Of a stretch of DNA of 64,000 nt, positions 37,813 to 46,903 are shown piece by piece. A model generated the notes under the pieces. The model worked only from the letters and a program-made list of their open reading frames with translations. It did not search any database and was not told where the DNA came from. The first letter of the stretch is position 1. Each line of letters begins with the position of its first letter. A program made the position numbers and the translations under genes. The stretch comes from Prauserella marina (GTDB lineage: Bacteria; Actinomycetota; Actinomycetes; Mycobacteriales; Pseudonocardiaceae). Location of the stretch: contig NZ_CP016353.1 in assembly GCF_002240355.1 (NCBI RefSeq), forward strand, positions 2,654,501 through 2,718,500, given 5' to 3'.

Positions 37813-38571
37813 TCAGGCAGCTGCCCGATGGGCGTCGAGTACCGCCAGCGGCAGGGTGCCGAGCCTGGCCGATGGCAGCCCCGTCTCCCTGCTGAGCGCC
37901 TTGAGCAGGCCGTTGCGCGAGGTGTAACCGGCGGCGCCCGCCGCGACCGTCAGCGAATCACCCCTGCCGAGCCTGGTGATGGCGACGTTGAGTCTCGCGC
38001 GGGCCCGCCACCGCGTAAAGGGAAGGCCGGTCTGGTCGTGGAACAGCCGCTGCACGTGCCGCACGCTGGTGCCGTGCCGGGCGGCGAGTTCGTGGAGCGT
38101 CTGGGGCGATCGCGCGGCCTCGCGGGCGATCGCGCGCGCGACGGGATGTGAGGGCAGCACGAGCGGGAAATAATGCCTGCACAGGGGGCGCAGCAGGCCG
38201 TCGAGCGCTTCCCGGAAGGGGCGGACCTGCTCGGCGGTGACGGGAGCGGCCGCGAGGATCGTGGTCATCAACTCGGTCAGCGCGGGCAGCGCGCCGAGTC
38301 GCTGGACCCGCTCCCTCGGTTTCGTGGCGGGGGAGAGCAGCGGGCCGAGCACGATCCCGCCCGAGGGCAGGCGCACCGAATGCGGCACGTTCGCCGCGAG
38401 CCACAGGTTTTCCCTCGCGTGCAACGGGATCCGCTCGCCGTCGGCGACGATGTCGGCGACACCGGTGACGACGTGGATGAGGTGCGGCACTTCGTGCTCG
38501 TGCGTGTCGTGTCCGAGGAACCGGATGGAGTTCTCAGGGACGATCGCGACGAGTTCGCGTGGTGTGGTCAT
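37813..38571 (-). CDS. AraC family transcriptional regulator with cupin sensor domain
   Basis: The N-terminal half is a cupin-like domain (HDTHEHEVPHLIHVVTGVADIVADGERIPLHARENLWLAANVPHSVRL). The last 100 residues form the AraC double helix-turn-helix (TLHELAARHGTSVRHVQRLFHDQTGLPFTRWRARARLNVAITRLGRGDSLTVAAGAAGYTS). It diverges from the siderophore-binding protein gene at 38723. The iron box lies between them, so it may be an iron-regulated activator of siderophore uptake. Confidence 0.9.
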   Translation of the reverse strand: MTTPRELVAIVPENSIRFLGHDTHEHEVPHLIHVVTGVADIVADGERIPLHARENLWLAANVPHSVRLPSGGIVLGPLLSPATKPRERVQRLGALPALTELMTTILAAAPVTAEQVRPFREALDGLLRPLCRHYFPLVLPSHPVARAIAREAARSPQTLHELAARHGTSVRHVQRLFHDQTGLPFTRWRARARLNVAITRLGRGDSLTVAAGAAGYTSRNGLLKALSRETGLPSARLGTLPLAVLDAHRAAA

Positions 38572-38644
38572 CCTTCCGCTCCTGAATCGTGTCGCGTCGG
38601 GGACGGGCCGATGTCACATCGGATACGCCGACCGGGGGTCTGAA

Positions 38645-38667
38645 GGTTAACCTAACCTAACCTAACC
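38645..38667. promoter_or_regulatory. Iron box (DtxR/IdeR-like) with four AACCT repeats
   Basis: GGTTAACC (38645-38652) runs into TTAACCTAACCTAACCTAACC (38647-38667), giving four tandem AACCT units. CTAACCTAA is one half of the DtxR/IdeR consensus TTAGGTTAGGCTAACCTAA. The run lies 56 bp before the siderophore-binding protein gene and 74 bp before the divergent AraC gene. Several overlapping half-sites could load more than one dimer. Confidence 0.75.
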
Positions 38668-38722
38668 TCTGCCGGGTGGGTCCGGCAGAGGGTGTTCGTC
38701 CTGTTTCCGGATCGAGGGTCGT

Positions 38723-39706
38723 ATGCGGTCACGTCTGTCTTTGTTCGTCGTCATGATCATCGGCTCCGTGCTGGCCTTGGCCGGTTGCGGTTCCACTGAC
38801 GCCTCGGGTGCCGCTGCGTCCGGATCGGACACCCGGAGCGTGCGGACCGAGCAGGGGACCGTCGAGATCCCCGCCGAGCCGAAGCGGGTCGTCGTGCTCA
38901 ACCACGCGCTTGCCGGGTACCTGTTCGACCTGGACGTGCCCGTGGTGGCGACGGTTTCCGAGGACGCCGATCGCGAGGGGGAGTTCTCGCCGTTCTGGGA
39001 GGAGAAGGCGAACGAGAACGGCACCCGGCTGCTGGAGTGGGGGACGGACGGATTCGACTACGAGGCGATCCTCGAAGCCGATCCCGACCTGATCGTCGGC
39101 GGCGGGGCCGGGCTGCCATCGGCGCTCGCGACGAAGGCCTACGACCGGCTGGGCGACATCGCGCCAACGGTGCTGGTGAGCGGTTCGCTCGCCACCTGGC
39201 AGGAGCAGTTCCGCTTCCTCGCCGAGGACGTCTTCGACGAGGAAGCGGCCTACGCGGATCACCTCAGCGCCTACGAGAGCCGGGTCGCGGAGGTCAAGGA
39301 CGCGATCACGCCGCCGCCCGGTCCCGCTGCGCACCTGACGATCACCGCCGACGGCACCCCCTACGTGCTGTTCGAGAACACCGGCCTTCCCCAGATGCTC
39401 GGGGAACTCGGTATCGCACCGGCTCCGCTCGTCGAGGAACACGACCTCCAGCCGTACAAGCCGGGCGGTGACATGGCCGAACTCTCCACCGAACAGGTCG
39501 GCCAGCTCCTCAGGATGCCCACCGTGTTCGTCACCGGGTTCAACGCCGACACCACCGATGTCGCCACGTTGTCGCGGCAAAGCGTCTACGCGAAACTGCC
39601 CGCGTTCGAGAACGACAACGCCTACGACCTTCCCTACTGGACGGTGCGCGGCGACTACGACGAGGCCATGGCCTTGTTGGACATCATCGAAAAGCAATTC
39701 TCCTGA
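38723..39706 (+). CDS. Iron-siderophore ABC transporter substrate-binding lipoprotein (FepB/FecB type)
   Basis: The 327-residue precursor has the signal MRSRLSLFVVMIIGSVLALAGCG with lipobox LAGC. The mature protein starts TRSVRTEQGTVEIPAEPKRVVVLNHALAGYLFDLDVPVVAT, typical of ferric-siderophore receptors, and contains EADPDLIVGGGAG and YDRLGDIAPTVLV. An iron box upstream supports iron control. GAGGG precedes the ATG. It is the first gene of an operon with a siderophore reductase fusion and two permeases. Confidence 0.93.
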   Translation: MRSRLSLFVVMIIGSVLALAGCGSTDASGAAASGSDTRSVRTEQGTVEIPAEPKRVVVLNHALAGYLFDLDVPVVATVSEDADREGEFSPFWEEKANENGTRLLEWGTDGFDYEAILEADPDLIVGGGAGLPSALATKAYDRLGDIAPTVLVSGSLATWQEQFRFLAEDVFDEEAAYADHLSAYESRVAEVKDAITPPPGPAAHLTITADGTPYVLFENTGLPQMLGELGIAPAPLVEEHDLQPYKPGGDMAELSTEQVGQLLRMPTVFVTGFNADTTDVATLSRQSVYAKLPAFENDNAYDLPYWTVRGDYDEAMALLDIIEKQFS

Positions 39707-39731
39707 CGATGTTTCGAACGGATTTCCCGAC

Positions 39732-41477
39732 ATGGTTCACCACCGGCTGACCGTCCTTCCCCTCGTGCTGCGCAGGGTCCGGCTCGAAAGGGCGGTCGAC
39801 GTGACGCCCCGGATGCGCAGGATCACGCTCGGCGGCGAGGAACTGGGCGAGTTCACGCGCGACGGGCTGACGCTGCCCGCGTTCGCCTGCCCCGGGTTTG
39901 ACGACCACATCAAACTGATCTTCGCCTCCGACGGGAACGTGCGTGACGTGCTTCCAGCGCAACTGGAGCACGGCATCGACTGGCCGCCGTCGCGGACGCG
40001 GGTGACCAGGGACTACACGCCCCGGCGTCACGATCGGCGTGCTCTCGAACTCGACCTCGACGTCGTGATGCACGGTGACGGTCCCGCCTCGGCATGGGCC
40101 CGCGACGCGAAGCCTGGAGCCGAATTGTGGATCGTGGGCCCGAAGTCCTCGGTCGTCGTACCGGAGGACACCGACTGGGTTCTGCTCGCCGGTGACGAGA
40201 CGGCGTTGCCCGCGATCAGCCGGTTCCTTGAGGATCGGCCTCTCGACGTGCCCGTGCGCGCCGTCGTCACGATCGCCGACGATGCCGCGAGGCAACCGTT
40301 GCCCACCCGCGAGGGGGACGTGCTCGACTGGATCGTCGCGCCTGCCGGTGACGAGAACGCGCTCGCCGATGCCGTGCGCGCCGTCGAACCGCTGCCGGGA
40401 ACCCCGTACGTGTGGGCGGGGGCGGAGAGCAGGGCGCTGTTGCCGGTGCGCAGGCACGTTTCCAAGGAACGGGGCGTTCCGAAGTCGCACGTGAACATCA
40501 CCGGGTACTGGCACCGCGACGAAGGGCACGATCCCGCGCGGGCAGGGGCGAACGAAGCCGTGGTGTCACCGGTTTCCTGGTTCGCGGTGCGCGCGGCGGT
40601 GTGCCTCGGCATCCCCTCGGCGCTGGCAGAGGGCGAGCTGTCCGTGGCCGATCTCGCGCTGCGGGCAGGTGTCGACCCGGCTGCCCTGGAGCCACTGCTC
40701 GCGATGGTGACCGCGCCCGGCGTCGTGGTCAGGGACCAGGACACGGTGCGACTCGGCCCGCTCGGGCAGGAACTCGCGGTCGACGAGCACGCGCGGGAAC
40801 GTTTCGAAGGGCTGCACGCGGAGCAGGTGATCGCGCTCGCCGATCTCGCCCCCGCGCTGGCGAAGGGGACGGCCGCGTGGTCGCGTGGCGCTGGGACGAC
40901 CCTCCGACAGTCCGTTGTGGACGATCCGGAGCGTTACGCCGAACTGGCAGAGGACGCCGGAGGGCTCGTGCACCTCGTCACGGGCGTGCCGGCGCTCGCC
41001 GTGTGGAACCGGGGCGGCAGGGTCGCGATCACCGGCCCCGGCGCGCTCGTGGTCGCGGACGTACTCGCCGAAGGCACCGGGTCGTGCCCTGCCGTCGTCG
41101 AAGATCCCGGCCCGCTGCGCGTACTGCGGGACGAGGCGGGCGCGGCGTCACCGTTCGAGTTCACGGAAACATGGGGAGAGCGGGACGTCGCCGTGACGGC
41201 ACTCGCCATCGGGCACCGCACGGACGCCGAAGCCGAGACTCTGCTGCGCGTCTTGCGCGCGGCGGCACCGGTCGCGGTGCTGATCGAGAAGCTCCGGCCC
41301 GACGGTCTCAGTCCCGCCGCGGCCGAGGAAGCGCTGCTGCACCTGGCGACACTGGGAACACCGCCCCGCGCACCGGCCGACCTCGGCCGGATCGCCGCGC
41401 GAGCGGGCTGGAGGATCAGCGCGAGACGCCCGCTCGGTTGGGGTGTCGAGTGTTTCGAACTTGCCGCGATCTCATGA
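39732..41477 (+). CDS. Siderophore-interacting protein fused to a degenerate O-methyltransferase domain
   Basis: Residues 1 to about 270 match ViuB-type siderophore-interacting flavoproteins: VRLERAVDVTPRMRRITLGGEEL, FDDHIKLIFA, RDYTPRRHD and VPKSHVNITGYWHRDEGHDPA. They reduce ferric siderophores to release iron. Residues about 280-581 resemble an O-methyltransferase: a winged dimerisation part (WFAVRAAVCLGIPSALAEGELSVADLALRAGVDPAALEPLL), then a Rossmann-like part. The expected glycine-rich AdoMet loop is replaced by AITGPGALVVADVL, so methylation is doubtful. It starts 25 bp after the receptor gene. Confidence 0.85.
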   Translation: MVHHRLTVLPLVLRRVRLERAVDVTPRMRRITLGGEELGEFTRDGLTLPAFACPGFDDHIKLIFASDGNVRDVLPAQLEHGIDWPPSRTRVTRDYTPRRHDRRALELDLDVVMHGDGPASAWARDAKPGAELWIVGPKSSVVVPEDTDWVLLAGDETALPAISRFLEDRPLDVPVRAVVTIADDAARQPLPTREGDVLDWIVAPAGDENALADAVRAVEPLPGTPYVWAGAESRALLPVRRHVSKERGVPKSHVNITGYWHRDEGHDPARAGANEAVVSPVSWFAVRAAVCLGIPSALAEGELSVADLALRAGVDPAALEPLLAMVTAPGVVVRDQDTVRLGPLGQELAVDEHARERFEGLHAEQVIALADLAPALAKGTAAWSRGAGTTLRQSVVDDPERYAELAEDAGGLVHLVTGVPALAVWNRGGRVAITGPGALVVADVLAEGTGSCPAVVEDPGPLRVLRDEAGAASPFEFTETWGERDVAVTALAIGHRTDAEAETLLRVLRAAAPVAVLIEKLRPDGLSPAAAEEALLHLATLGTPPRAPADLGRIAARAGWRISARRPLGWGVECFELAAIS

Positions 41478-41490
41478 CTCCCGGCCCCCG

Positions 41491-42519
41491 ATGACCCGGA
41501 CGATCACACCGGCACCTGTCCGCCCCACGGCGGCGAGAGTGCTGTGGTTCGCGGTGTCGCTGATCGTGCTCGCGGTGATGTTCGCGGTCAGCGTCGCGGT
41601 TGGCTCGGCCAACCTGCCGCTGTCCACGGTGTGGAGCGCGCTGGTTTCCCCCGACGGCGGCATCGACCATTCGACGATCCGCACACTGCGGGTTCCGCGC
41701 ACGGTCCTCGGTGTGCTCGTCGGCGCGGCCCTCGGTGTCGCCGGAGCGCTCATGCAGGGCCTGACCCGCAACCCGCTGGCAGACCCCGGCATTCTCGGCG
41801 TCAACAGCGGCGCCGGTTTCGCGATCGTCGCCGGTGTCGCCATGTTCGGTGTCACCAGGATCGAACAGTATCTGTGGCTGGGATTCGCCGGTGCCGTCGT
41901 CGCCGCGGCCATCGTGTACGCGATCGCCTCGCGCGGTCCGGGCGGGGCGAACCCGCTGCGGCTCACCCTGGTCGGTGTCGCCTTCGGCGCGGTGCTCACC
42001 GGCGCGTCCCAGACGCTCGCGCTGATCAACCCCGACACCTTCGACCGGTTCCGGTACTGGGACGCCGGTTCGATCACCGATCGCCCCGACGGCACCGTTT
42101 CGGCGGTCCTCCCGTTCATCCTCATCGGACTCGTGCTCGCGTTCGCCTGCGCTCGCGCGCTCAACGCGCTGGCGCTCGGCGACGATCTGGCCAAAGCCGT
42201 CGGCGCGCGGGTCGGGCTCATCCGGCTCGCCGGGGTCGTCGCGGTCACCCTGCTGTGCGGGGCCGCGACGGCCGCGGCCGGTCCGATCGTTTTCGTCGGG
42301 CTGATGATCCCGCACGCCGTGCGGCTGCTCGTCGGGCCGGACCAGCGCTGGATACTGCCATTGGCCCTCGTGCTCGGTCCCGTGCTCGTGCTGACCTCAG
42401 ACGTCATCGGGCGGCTGGTGATCTGGCCCGCCGAGCTTCAGGTCGGTGTCGTCACGGCGTTTCTCGGTGCGCCCGTGCTCATCGCCCTGGTGCGGCGCGG
42501 GAAGCCGGGCGCGTCGTGA
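41491..42519 (+). CDS. FecCD-type siderophore ABC transporter permease, first subunit
   Basis: The 342-residue membrane protein has the blocks LRVPRTVLGVLVGAALGVAGALMQGLTRNPLADPGILGVNSGAGFAIV and AAAGPIVFVGLMIPHAVRLLVGPDQRW, typical of FecC/FepD permeases, with nine to ten helices. I chose the ATG at 41491, 13 bp after the fusion gene, over an upstream in-frame ATG that overlaps it. The stop overlaps the second permease start. Confidence 0.92.
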   Translation: MTRTITPAPVRPTAARVLWFAVSLIVLAVMFAVSVAVGSANLPLSTVWSALVSPDGGIDHSTIRTLRVPRTVLGVLVGAALGVAGALMQGLTRNPLADPGILGVNSGAGFAIVAGVAMFGVTRIEQYLWLGFAGAVVAAAIVYAIASRGPGGANPLRLTLVGVAFGAVLTGASQTLALINPDTFDRFRYWDAGSITDRPDGTVSAVLPFILIGLVLAFACARALNALALGDDLAKAVGARVGLIRLAGVVAVTLLCGAATAAAGPIVFVGLMIPHAVRLLVGPDQRWILPLALVLGPVLVLTSDVIGRLVIWPAELQVGVVTAFLGAPVLIALVRRGKPGAS

Positions 42520-43544
42520 CCCGCGCGCTCGTCCTGCGCGCGGGACGCCTCAGCCTGCGCGCCAGCGGCAGAGCCGTCGTCGTCGACGCCATTCTGGCGT
42601 GCGTGCTGCTCGGCTGCGTGACACTGGCATTGATGCTGGGATCGCGAGTGCTCTCGCCGGGCGAGGTGCTGGCCGCGCTCGCTCCAGGCGCGGACGCGAC
42701 CGACCGGCTCGTCGTTCTCGAATGGCGTGCGCCAAGGGCGCTCGCCGCCGCGCTGTTCGGCGCCTGTCTCGGGCTCAGCGGAGCGATCTTCCAGTCACTG
42801 ACCCGCAATCCGCTCGGCAGTCCTGACGTCATCGGGCTGAGCGCCGGTTCCTACACCGGGGTCGTCTGCGTGCTGTCGTTGGGCGGCGCCGGTTACCTCG
42901 CGCTGGCGACCGGAGCCGTCGTCGGCGGTCTGGCCACGGCGCTCACCGTGTACCTGCTGGCGTTCCGGAGAGGGATGCACGGGTTCCGGCTCATCATCGT
43001 CGGTATCGCCATCAGCGCGATGCTCTCGTCGGTCAACCGGTGGTTCAGTGTCAAGGCCGACCTCGACGTGGCGCTTCAAGTCGCCGTGTGGGGCGCCGGC
43101 ACGCTCAACAACGTCGAATGGCTCCCGCTGTCCTACTCCGCGATGGCCGCGCTCGCGCTCGTGCTCGTACTTCCGGCGGCGGGACGGCGCATGCGCCAGC
43201 TCGAACTGGGTGACGACACGGCGGGGATGCTGGGACTTTCCGTCGAGCGCACCAAGATTCTGCTCGTCGTGCTCGGCACGGCGCTCACCGCGGTGGTCAC
43301 CGCGATCACCGGCCCGGTCGCGTTCATCGCGCTGGCGGCACCGCAGATCGCCCGCCGCCTCACCGGGCACGGCTCCGTCGACCTGACCGGCGCCGCGCTC
43401 ACCGGAGCCGTCTTGTTGTCCACATCGGACCTGATCGCGCAGCACGCGATCTCCGGTGTGGTCCTTCCGGTCGGCGCCGTCACGGTATGCCTCGGCGGCG
43501 GGTATCTCGTGTGGCTGCTCGTCAGGGAGAGCAAGAACTCGTGA
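42516..43544 (+). CDS. FecCD-type siderophore ABC transporter permease, second subunit
   Basis: The 342-residue protein starts with GTG overlapping the previous stop (GTGA). It has VLEWRAPRALAAALFGACLGLSGAIFQSLTRNPLGSPDVIGLSAGSYTG and AITGPVAFIALAAPQIARRLTG, typical of FepG/FecD permeases. It should pair with the first permease in the membrane. No ATPase gene follows; a strong terminator hairpin ends the operon. The importer must borrow an ATPase, for example the one at 33171. Confidence 0.92.
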   Translation: MTRALVLRAGRLSLRASGRAVVVDAILACVLLGCVTLALMLGSRVLSPGEVLAALAPGADATDRLVVLEWRAPRALAAALFGACLGLSGAIFQSLTRNPLGSPDVIGLSAGSYTGVVCVLSLGGAGYLALATGAVVGGLATALTVYLLAFRRGMHGFRLIIVGIAISAMLSSVNRWFSVKADLDVALQVAVWGAGTLNNVEWLPLSYSAMAALALVLVLPAAGRRMRQLELGDDTAGMLGLSVERTKILLVVLGTALTAVVTAITGPVAFIALAAPQIARRLTGHGSVDLTGAALTGAVLLSTSDLIAQHAISGVVLPVGAVTVCLGGGYLVWLLVRESKNS

Positions 43545-43547
43545 GGT

Positions 43548-43592
43548 AACCGGTGATGGGCTCCCCACTGGGGGTGGAGCCCATCACCGGTT
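43548..43592. terminator. Bidirectional terminator hairpin
   Basis: AACCGGTGATGGGCTCC (43548-43564) and GGAGCCCATCACCGGTT (43576-43592) form a perfect 17-bp stem with an 11-nt loop. It lies between the end of the siderophore operon (43544) and the end of the convergent ThDP enzyme gene (43596). There is no long U-tract, common in actinomycete terminators. Confidence 0.88.
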
Positions 43593-43595
43593 GGC

Positions 43596-45386
43596 TCAGT
43601 CTTGCGCAGCCTGTGGCAGTGGAGCCCTTTCCATGCCTTCCACGCGCCACACACCGGTCCAGAAGTCGGGCCGGCTGGGCGTGACCAGCTCGATCAAATG
43701 CGGGCGCCGCGCCGACAACGCCCGCTGGATGTCGGCACTGAGCTTCGCCGATGCCTCGGTGACGGCGTCGGTCAGCGACGTCTCGTCCGGCCACACGTGA
43801 ACCGACGTCGACAGCCCGAAACCGGCCGCGATGGCGGCATAGTTCATGCGGGCGACGTTGTCCAGCGGCAGCACGTCCCTGCCGACACCGTCGGAATCGG
43901 CCTGCTTGCCGAGGCAGACGCTGGCCCCGTTGTTGCACACGAGGACGACGAGCGGGGCGTCGTGCTCACTCGCGGCGGCCAGCGCCTGGAGACCGTTGGT
44001 GAAACCGTGGTCGCCCAGCGTCGTGAGAACCCGCAGCTCCGGATTGGTCGCGGCGAGGCCAACGGCTGTTGGCAGGCCACCGCCCACGAAGCCGCCATGG
44101 CTGCCGAACACCCTGACCCCTTGCGGAAGGTGCCGGTAGTTGCGGGCCACGAGACCGCCGAACATGAGGCTGTCGTCGACGATGACCGGCTCGGCGTCTT
44201 CCCCGCTTTCCGCGAGCCCCTGACCGACGGCGCGGACCAGTTCGACGGCGCTGGCGCAGCTTCCGGGGTCGATCGGCTCCGGAAGGCCGGCGGGAGCCGC
44301 GGCGGGCGCGGTCAGTTTCTCGGCGATGCCACGTAGGGATCCGCCCACGTCCCCGGCCACCAGCACGTCGGAGGAGGTCATGTACCGGTTTTTCGCCGTC
44401 GCCTCTACGTTGCTGGTCAGTACGAGCTTGCGGCAGCCGGGAAGCGGGCCGACGACGCGCGGGTACATGTTGCGGTCCTCGACCGTGACGAGCAGGTCGG
44501 CGGAGCCGAGCAGTTCGCGGTGCCCTTCGTCGGTGGGATCGTAGGCGCCGACGAAGGTCGGCACGGTCTCCTTCCTCACCTGCTGGAAGAGCATCGGGCC
44601 CCGCTGGTAGGCGGTTTGCAGCACGGGAGCGCCGATGGCCGAGGCGAACGCGGCGAGGTCCGCTTCCGCGCTGGGGTTCCGCAGGAGGTAGTCCTCGACG
44701 AGGATCACGGGCCGCCGCGCGGAGGCTGCGAGCGCGCTGGCCTCCGTGAGATCGGGAAGTGGGGAGACCGGCTGTTCGGCCGGTCCGTCGGCCAGCATCT
44801 CCGAGGGGATGAACGCCCCGGCGAGCAGATCCTGGGGGAGACCGAGCAGGACAGGGCCTCGCGGTGCCTCGGACAGCGTCCGCAGCGCTTCGTCGACGAG
44901 TTTGAGGAAGGCCCTCGGGTCGGCGGCATCCAGTTGCGAACAGTCGAAAGCGGCCTTCGCGAACGATCCGGCCGCCTCGATGAGCCCCGGCTCGGCGTGC
45001 GGCGGAAGGAACGGCGCCGACGACCGGGACGGCATGCCGACGAGGTAGAGCACCGGCACCTCACTGCGCCGGACATCGGCGGTCGCGCCGAGCGCGTTGG
45101 TGAGTCCTCGCGCGCCGTGCAGGATCGCCGCGCAGTTCGCGGGGCCCGCGAAGTTGCCGCCGGCGGCCATGAAGGCGGCTTCCTTGTCGCCACGCGCGTT
45201 GACCAGTGTGAGCGTGTCGCGCTCGGCGACGGCGGCACTCAGCGCGAGTTCGGAGGTGCCGGGGTAGGCGAAGACCGTCGAGATACTCCACCGCGCCAGT
45301 GCGTGCGCGACCGCTTGCGCTCCGTTGATCTTGCCGGGGGCTGGATCCTGGAGTTCATCGGGTAGTTCAGGAGTCGAGCGAGGCAT
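43596..45386 (-). CDS. Thiamine diphosphate-dependent enzyme (acetolactate synthase/decarboxylase superfamily), function unknown
   Basis: The 596-residue protein has the three ThDP-enzyme domains. The N-terminal Pyr domain has TVFAYPGTSELALSAAV, whose Glu fits the catalytic position, and NFAGPANCAAILHGARGLTNAL. The C-terminal PP domain has the ThDP/Mg motif LGDHGFTNGLQALAAASEHDAPLVVLVCNNGAS. The usual GDG appears as GDH. Substrate is not deducible; relatives include phosphonopyruvate and indolepyruvate decarboxylases. I chose the internal ATG at 45386 because the upstream part has no family match. Confidence 0.82.
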   Translation of the reverse strand: MPRSTPELPDELQDPAPGKINGAQAVAHALARWSISTVFAYPGTSELALSAAVAERDTLTLVNARGDKEAAFMAAGGNFAGPANCAAILHGARGLTNALGATADVRRSEVPVLYLVGMPSRSSAPFLPPHAEPGLIEAAGSFAKAAFDCSQLDAADPRAFLKLVDEALRTLSEAPRGPVLLGLPQDLLAGAFIPSEMLADGPAEQPVSPLPDLTEASALAASARRPVILVEDYLLRNPSAEADLAAFASAIGAPVLQTAYQRGPMLFQQVRKETVPTFVGAYDPTDEGHRELLGSADLLVTVEDRNMYPRVVGPLPGCRKLVLTSNVEATAKNRYMTSSDVLVAGDVGGSLRGIAEKLTAPAAAPAGLPEPIDPGSCASAVELVRAVGQGLAESGEDAEPVIVDDSLMFGGLVARNYRHLPQGVRVFGSHGGFVGGGLPTAVGLAATNPELRVLTTLGDHGFTNGLQALAAASEHDAPLVVLVCNNGASVCLGKQADSDGVGRDVLPLDNVARMNYAAIAAGFGLSTSVHVWPDETSLTDAVTEASAKLSADIQRALSARRPHLIELVTPSRPDFWTGVWRVEGMERAPLPQAAQD

Positions 45387-45688
45387 GCTGGCGTGCCCGC
45401 CTTTCGTTGTCGTGGCCGCCGAAACGGCCGAGGTGACTCCGGAGTGGAGGCAGACCACGGTGCCGGGAGCGGGGTGACGATCAAGGACGTCGATACGGTA
45501 ACCGCAGTGACTGAAGTACGACAAGTGTCCGTTTTGTCAAGTGACGGTTGGCTTACCGGGAGTGAACGCGCCGCGAGCTTCCCTGCCGCGTCCAGTGTGG
45601 ACAGCGCGCGGCGCCGCGCTGCCGTGGGCTGATCCGCTCACGGCGGAGAAGCGGGCGGGCGGCCCCTGCCAGGCGGCATCGTCGGGGT
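45387..45688. other. Divergent intergenic region between ThDP enzyme and clpP pair
   Basis: About 300 bp with no convincing gene. It must hold promoters for both flanking genes. GACAAGTGTCCGTTTTGTC (about 45523-45541) has GACAA/TTGTC ends and may be an operator. GTCCAGTGTGGAC near 45590 is a perfect 5-3-5 palindrome. Neither can be assigned to a regulator. Confidence 0.4.
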
Positions 45689-46312
45689 ATGACCAACGAC
45701 GAGAAACGGCCGCTGTTCGACCACCGGCTCAGGGAACGATTCTTCGCCCAGCGGGTGCTGGTCCTCGACGGCGTGCTCGACGACGACAACGGGACCGTAC
45801 TGACCACCCAGCTCCTTTCCCTCGCCAGCGAGGATCCCGGCAAGGACATCGCGCTGTGGATTCACTCACCGGGCGGCTCCGTGCCCTCGATGCTGGCGAT
45901 CAGGGACGTGATGCGGCTCGTGCCGTGTGACGTGGCGACACTCGCGCTCGGCCTGGCGTGCAGCGCGGGACAGTTCCTGCTGTCGGCGGGCACCCCGGGG
46001 AAGCGGTTCGCCCTTCCGCACGCCCGGATCCTGATGCACCAGGGCTCGGCGGGAATCAGCGGATCGGCGGTCGAGGTGGAGGTGCAGGCAGACGATCTGC
46101 GCTACACGAGGGACACGGTGCTCGGGATCATCGCCGAGGACACCGGCAAGCCGCTGGAGGACGTCTTCGCCGATTCGCTGCACGACCGCTGGTTCACCAC
46201 GGAGCAAGCGCTGGAGTACGGGTTCATCGACCACGTCGTCGGCGCGCTCGACCAGGTCGTTCCCGTACGCACGCACATGGGCCTCGGCTCGCCGAAGGGA
46301 GCGGCGGTATGA
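45689..46312 (+). CDS. ClpP family serine protease subunit (second ClpP pair, catalytic Ser present)
   Basis: The 207-residue protein follows the ClpP fold: [54 protein letters not shown]. The catalytic Ser is in [14 protein letters not shown], the His in ARILMHQG and the Asp region in [19 protein letters not shown]. ClpP forms a 14-mer barrel in the cytoplasm that degrades proteins fed by Clp ATPases. The stop overlaps the start of the partner clpP gene. No clpX or clpC is nearby. It resembles the accessory ClpP3/ClpP4 pair of Streptomyces. Confidence 0.92.
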   Translation: MTNDEKRPLFDHRLRERFFAQRVLVLDGVLDDDNGTVLTTQLLSLASEDPGKDIALWIHSPGGSVPSMLAIRDVMRLVPCDVATLALGLACSAGQFLLSAGTPGKRFALPHARILMHQGSAGISGSAVEVEVQADDLRYTRDTVLGIIAEDTGKPLEDVFADSLHDRWFTTEQALEYGFIDHVVGALDQVVPVRTHMGLGSPKGAAV

Positions 46313-46899
46313 GTTCCTACACCATCCCCAACGTCATCACCCGCGAGGCGGGTACCGAGCGGATCATGGACGTCTACTCGCACCTGTTGTCGTCCCGGAT
46401 CGTCTACCTCGGCACCGCCATCGATTCCGGTGTCGCCAACGCGTTGATCGCGCAGTTGCTGCACCTTGAGGCCGACGACCCGGAACTGGAGATCAACCTC
46501 TACATCAACTCCGAGGGTGGAGATCCCTCGGCGATGCTCGCCCTCTACGACACGATGCGCTACATCAAGGCACCGGTGGCGACGACCTGTGTCGGCCAGG
46601 CGGTCGCCGCGGGAGCGGTACTGCTCGCCGCGGGTGCGGAAGGGCGAAGGTCGGTGCTGCCCCACACGCGGGTGGTGCTGCATCAGCCCGCCGCGCAGGG
46701 CCGCGGAACCATTCCTGACCTCATCCTCCAGGCCGACGAGGTGGTGCGCGTGCGGACCCAGCTGGAGGAGATCCTGTCGGCGCACACCGGCCGCGACATC
46801 GCGGAGCTGCGGCACGACACCGACCGCGATCGCGTGTTCGACGCCGTCGGTGCCGTCGCCTACGGGCTCGCCGACCAGGTCCTCGACCGCCGGATCTGA
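46309..46899 (+). CDS. ClpP-like subunit lacking the catalytic serine
   Basis: The 196-residue protein has a normal ClpP fold ([59 protein letters not shown]). The active-site block, normally GQAASMGAFLL, reads [11 protein letters not shown] here, so the nucleophile Ser is Ala. The codons GGC CAG GCG GTC GCC GCG GGA (around 46593) are clear. The His in [10 protein letters not shown] and the Asp in [10 protein letters not shown] are kept. It is probably a structural or regulatory ring partner of the active subunit encoded upstream, whose stop it overlaps. Confidence 0.9.
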   Translation: MSSYTIPNVITREAGTERIMDVYSHLLSSRIVYLGTAIDSGVANALIAQLLHLEADDPELEINLYINSEGGDPSAMLALYDTMRYIKAPVATTCVGQAVAAGAVLLAAGAEGRRSVLPHTRVVLHQPAAQGRGTIPDLILQADEVVRVRTQLEEILSAHTGRDIAELRHDTDRDRVFDAVGAVAYGLADQVLDRRI

Positions 46900-46903
46900 G
46901 TTC

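Noticed and set aside
38645-38667. Reading the AACCT run as a simple microsatellite only
   Set aside because: Its position before a ferric-siderophore receptor gene and match to DtxR/IdeR half-sites make an iron box the better explanation.
41544-43544. A 666-codon + strand frame spanning both siderophore permeases
   Set aside because: Only the second half is real; the first half is an Arg-rich shadow of the first permease. The GTG at 42516 overlapping the previous stop is the true start.
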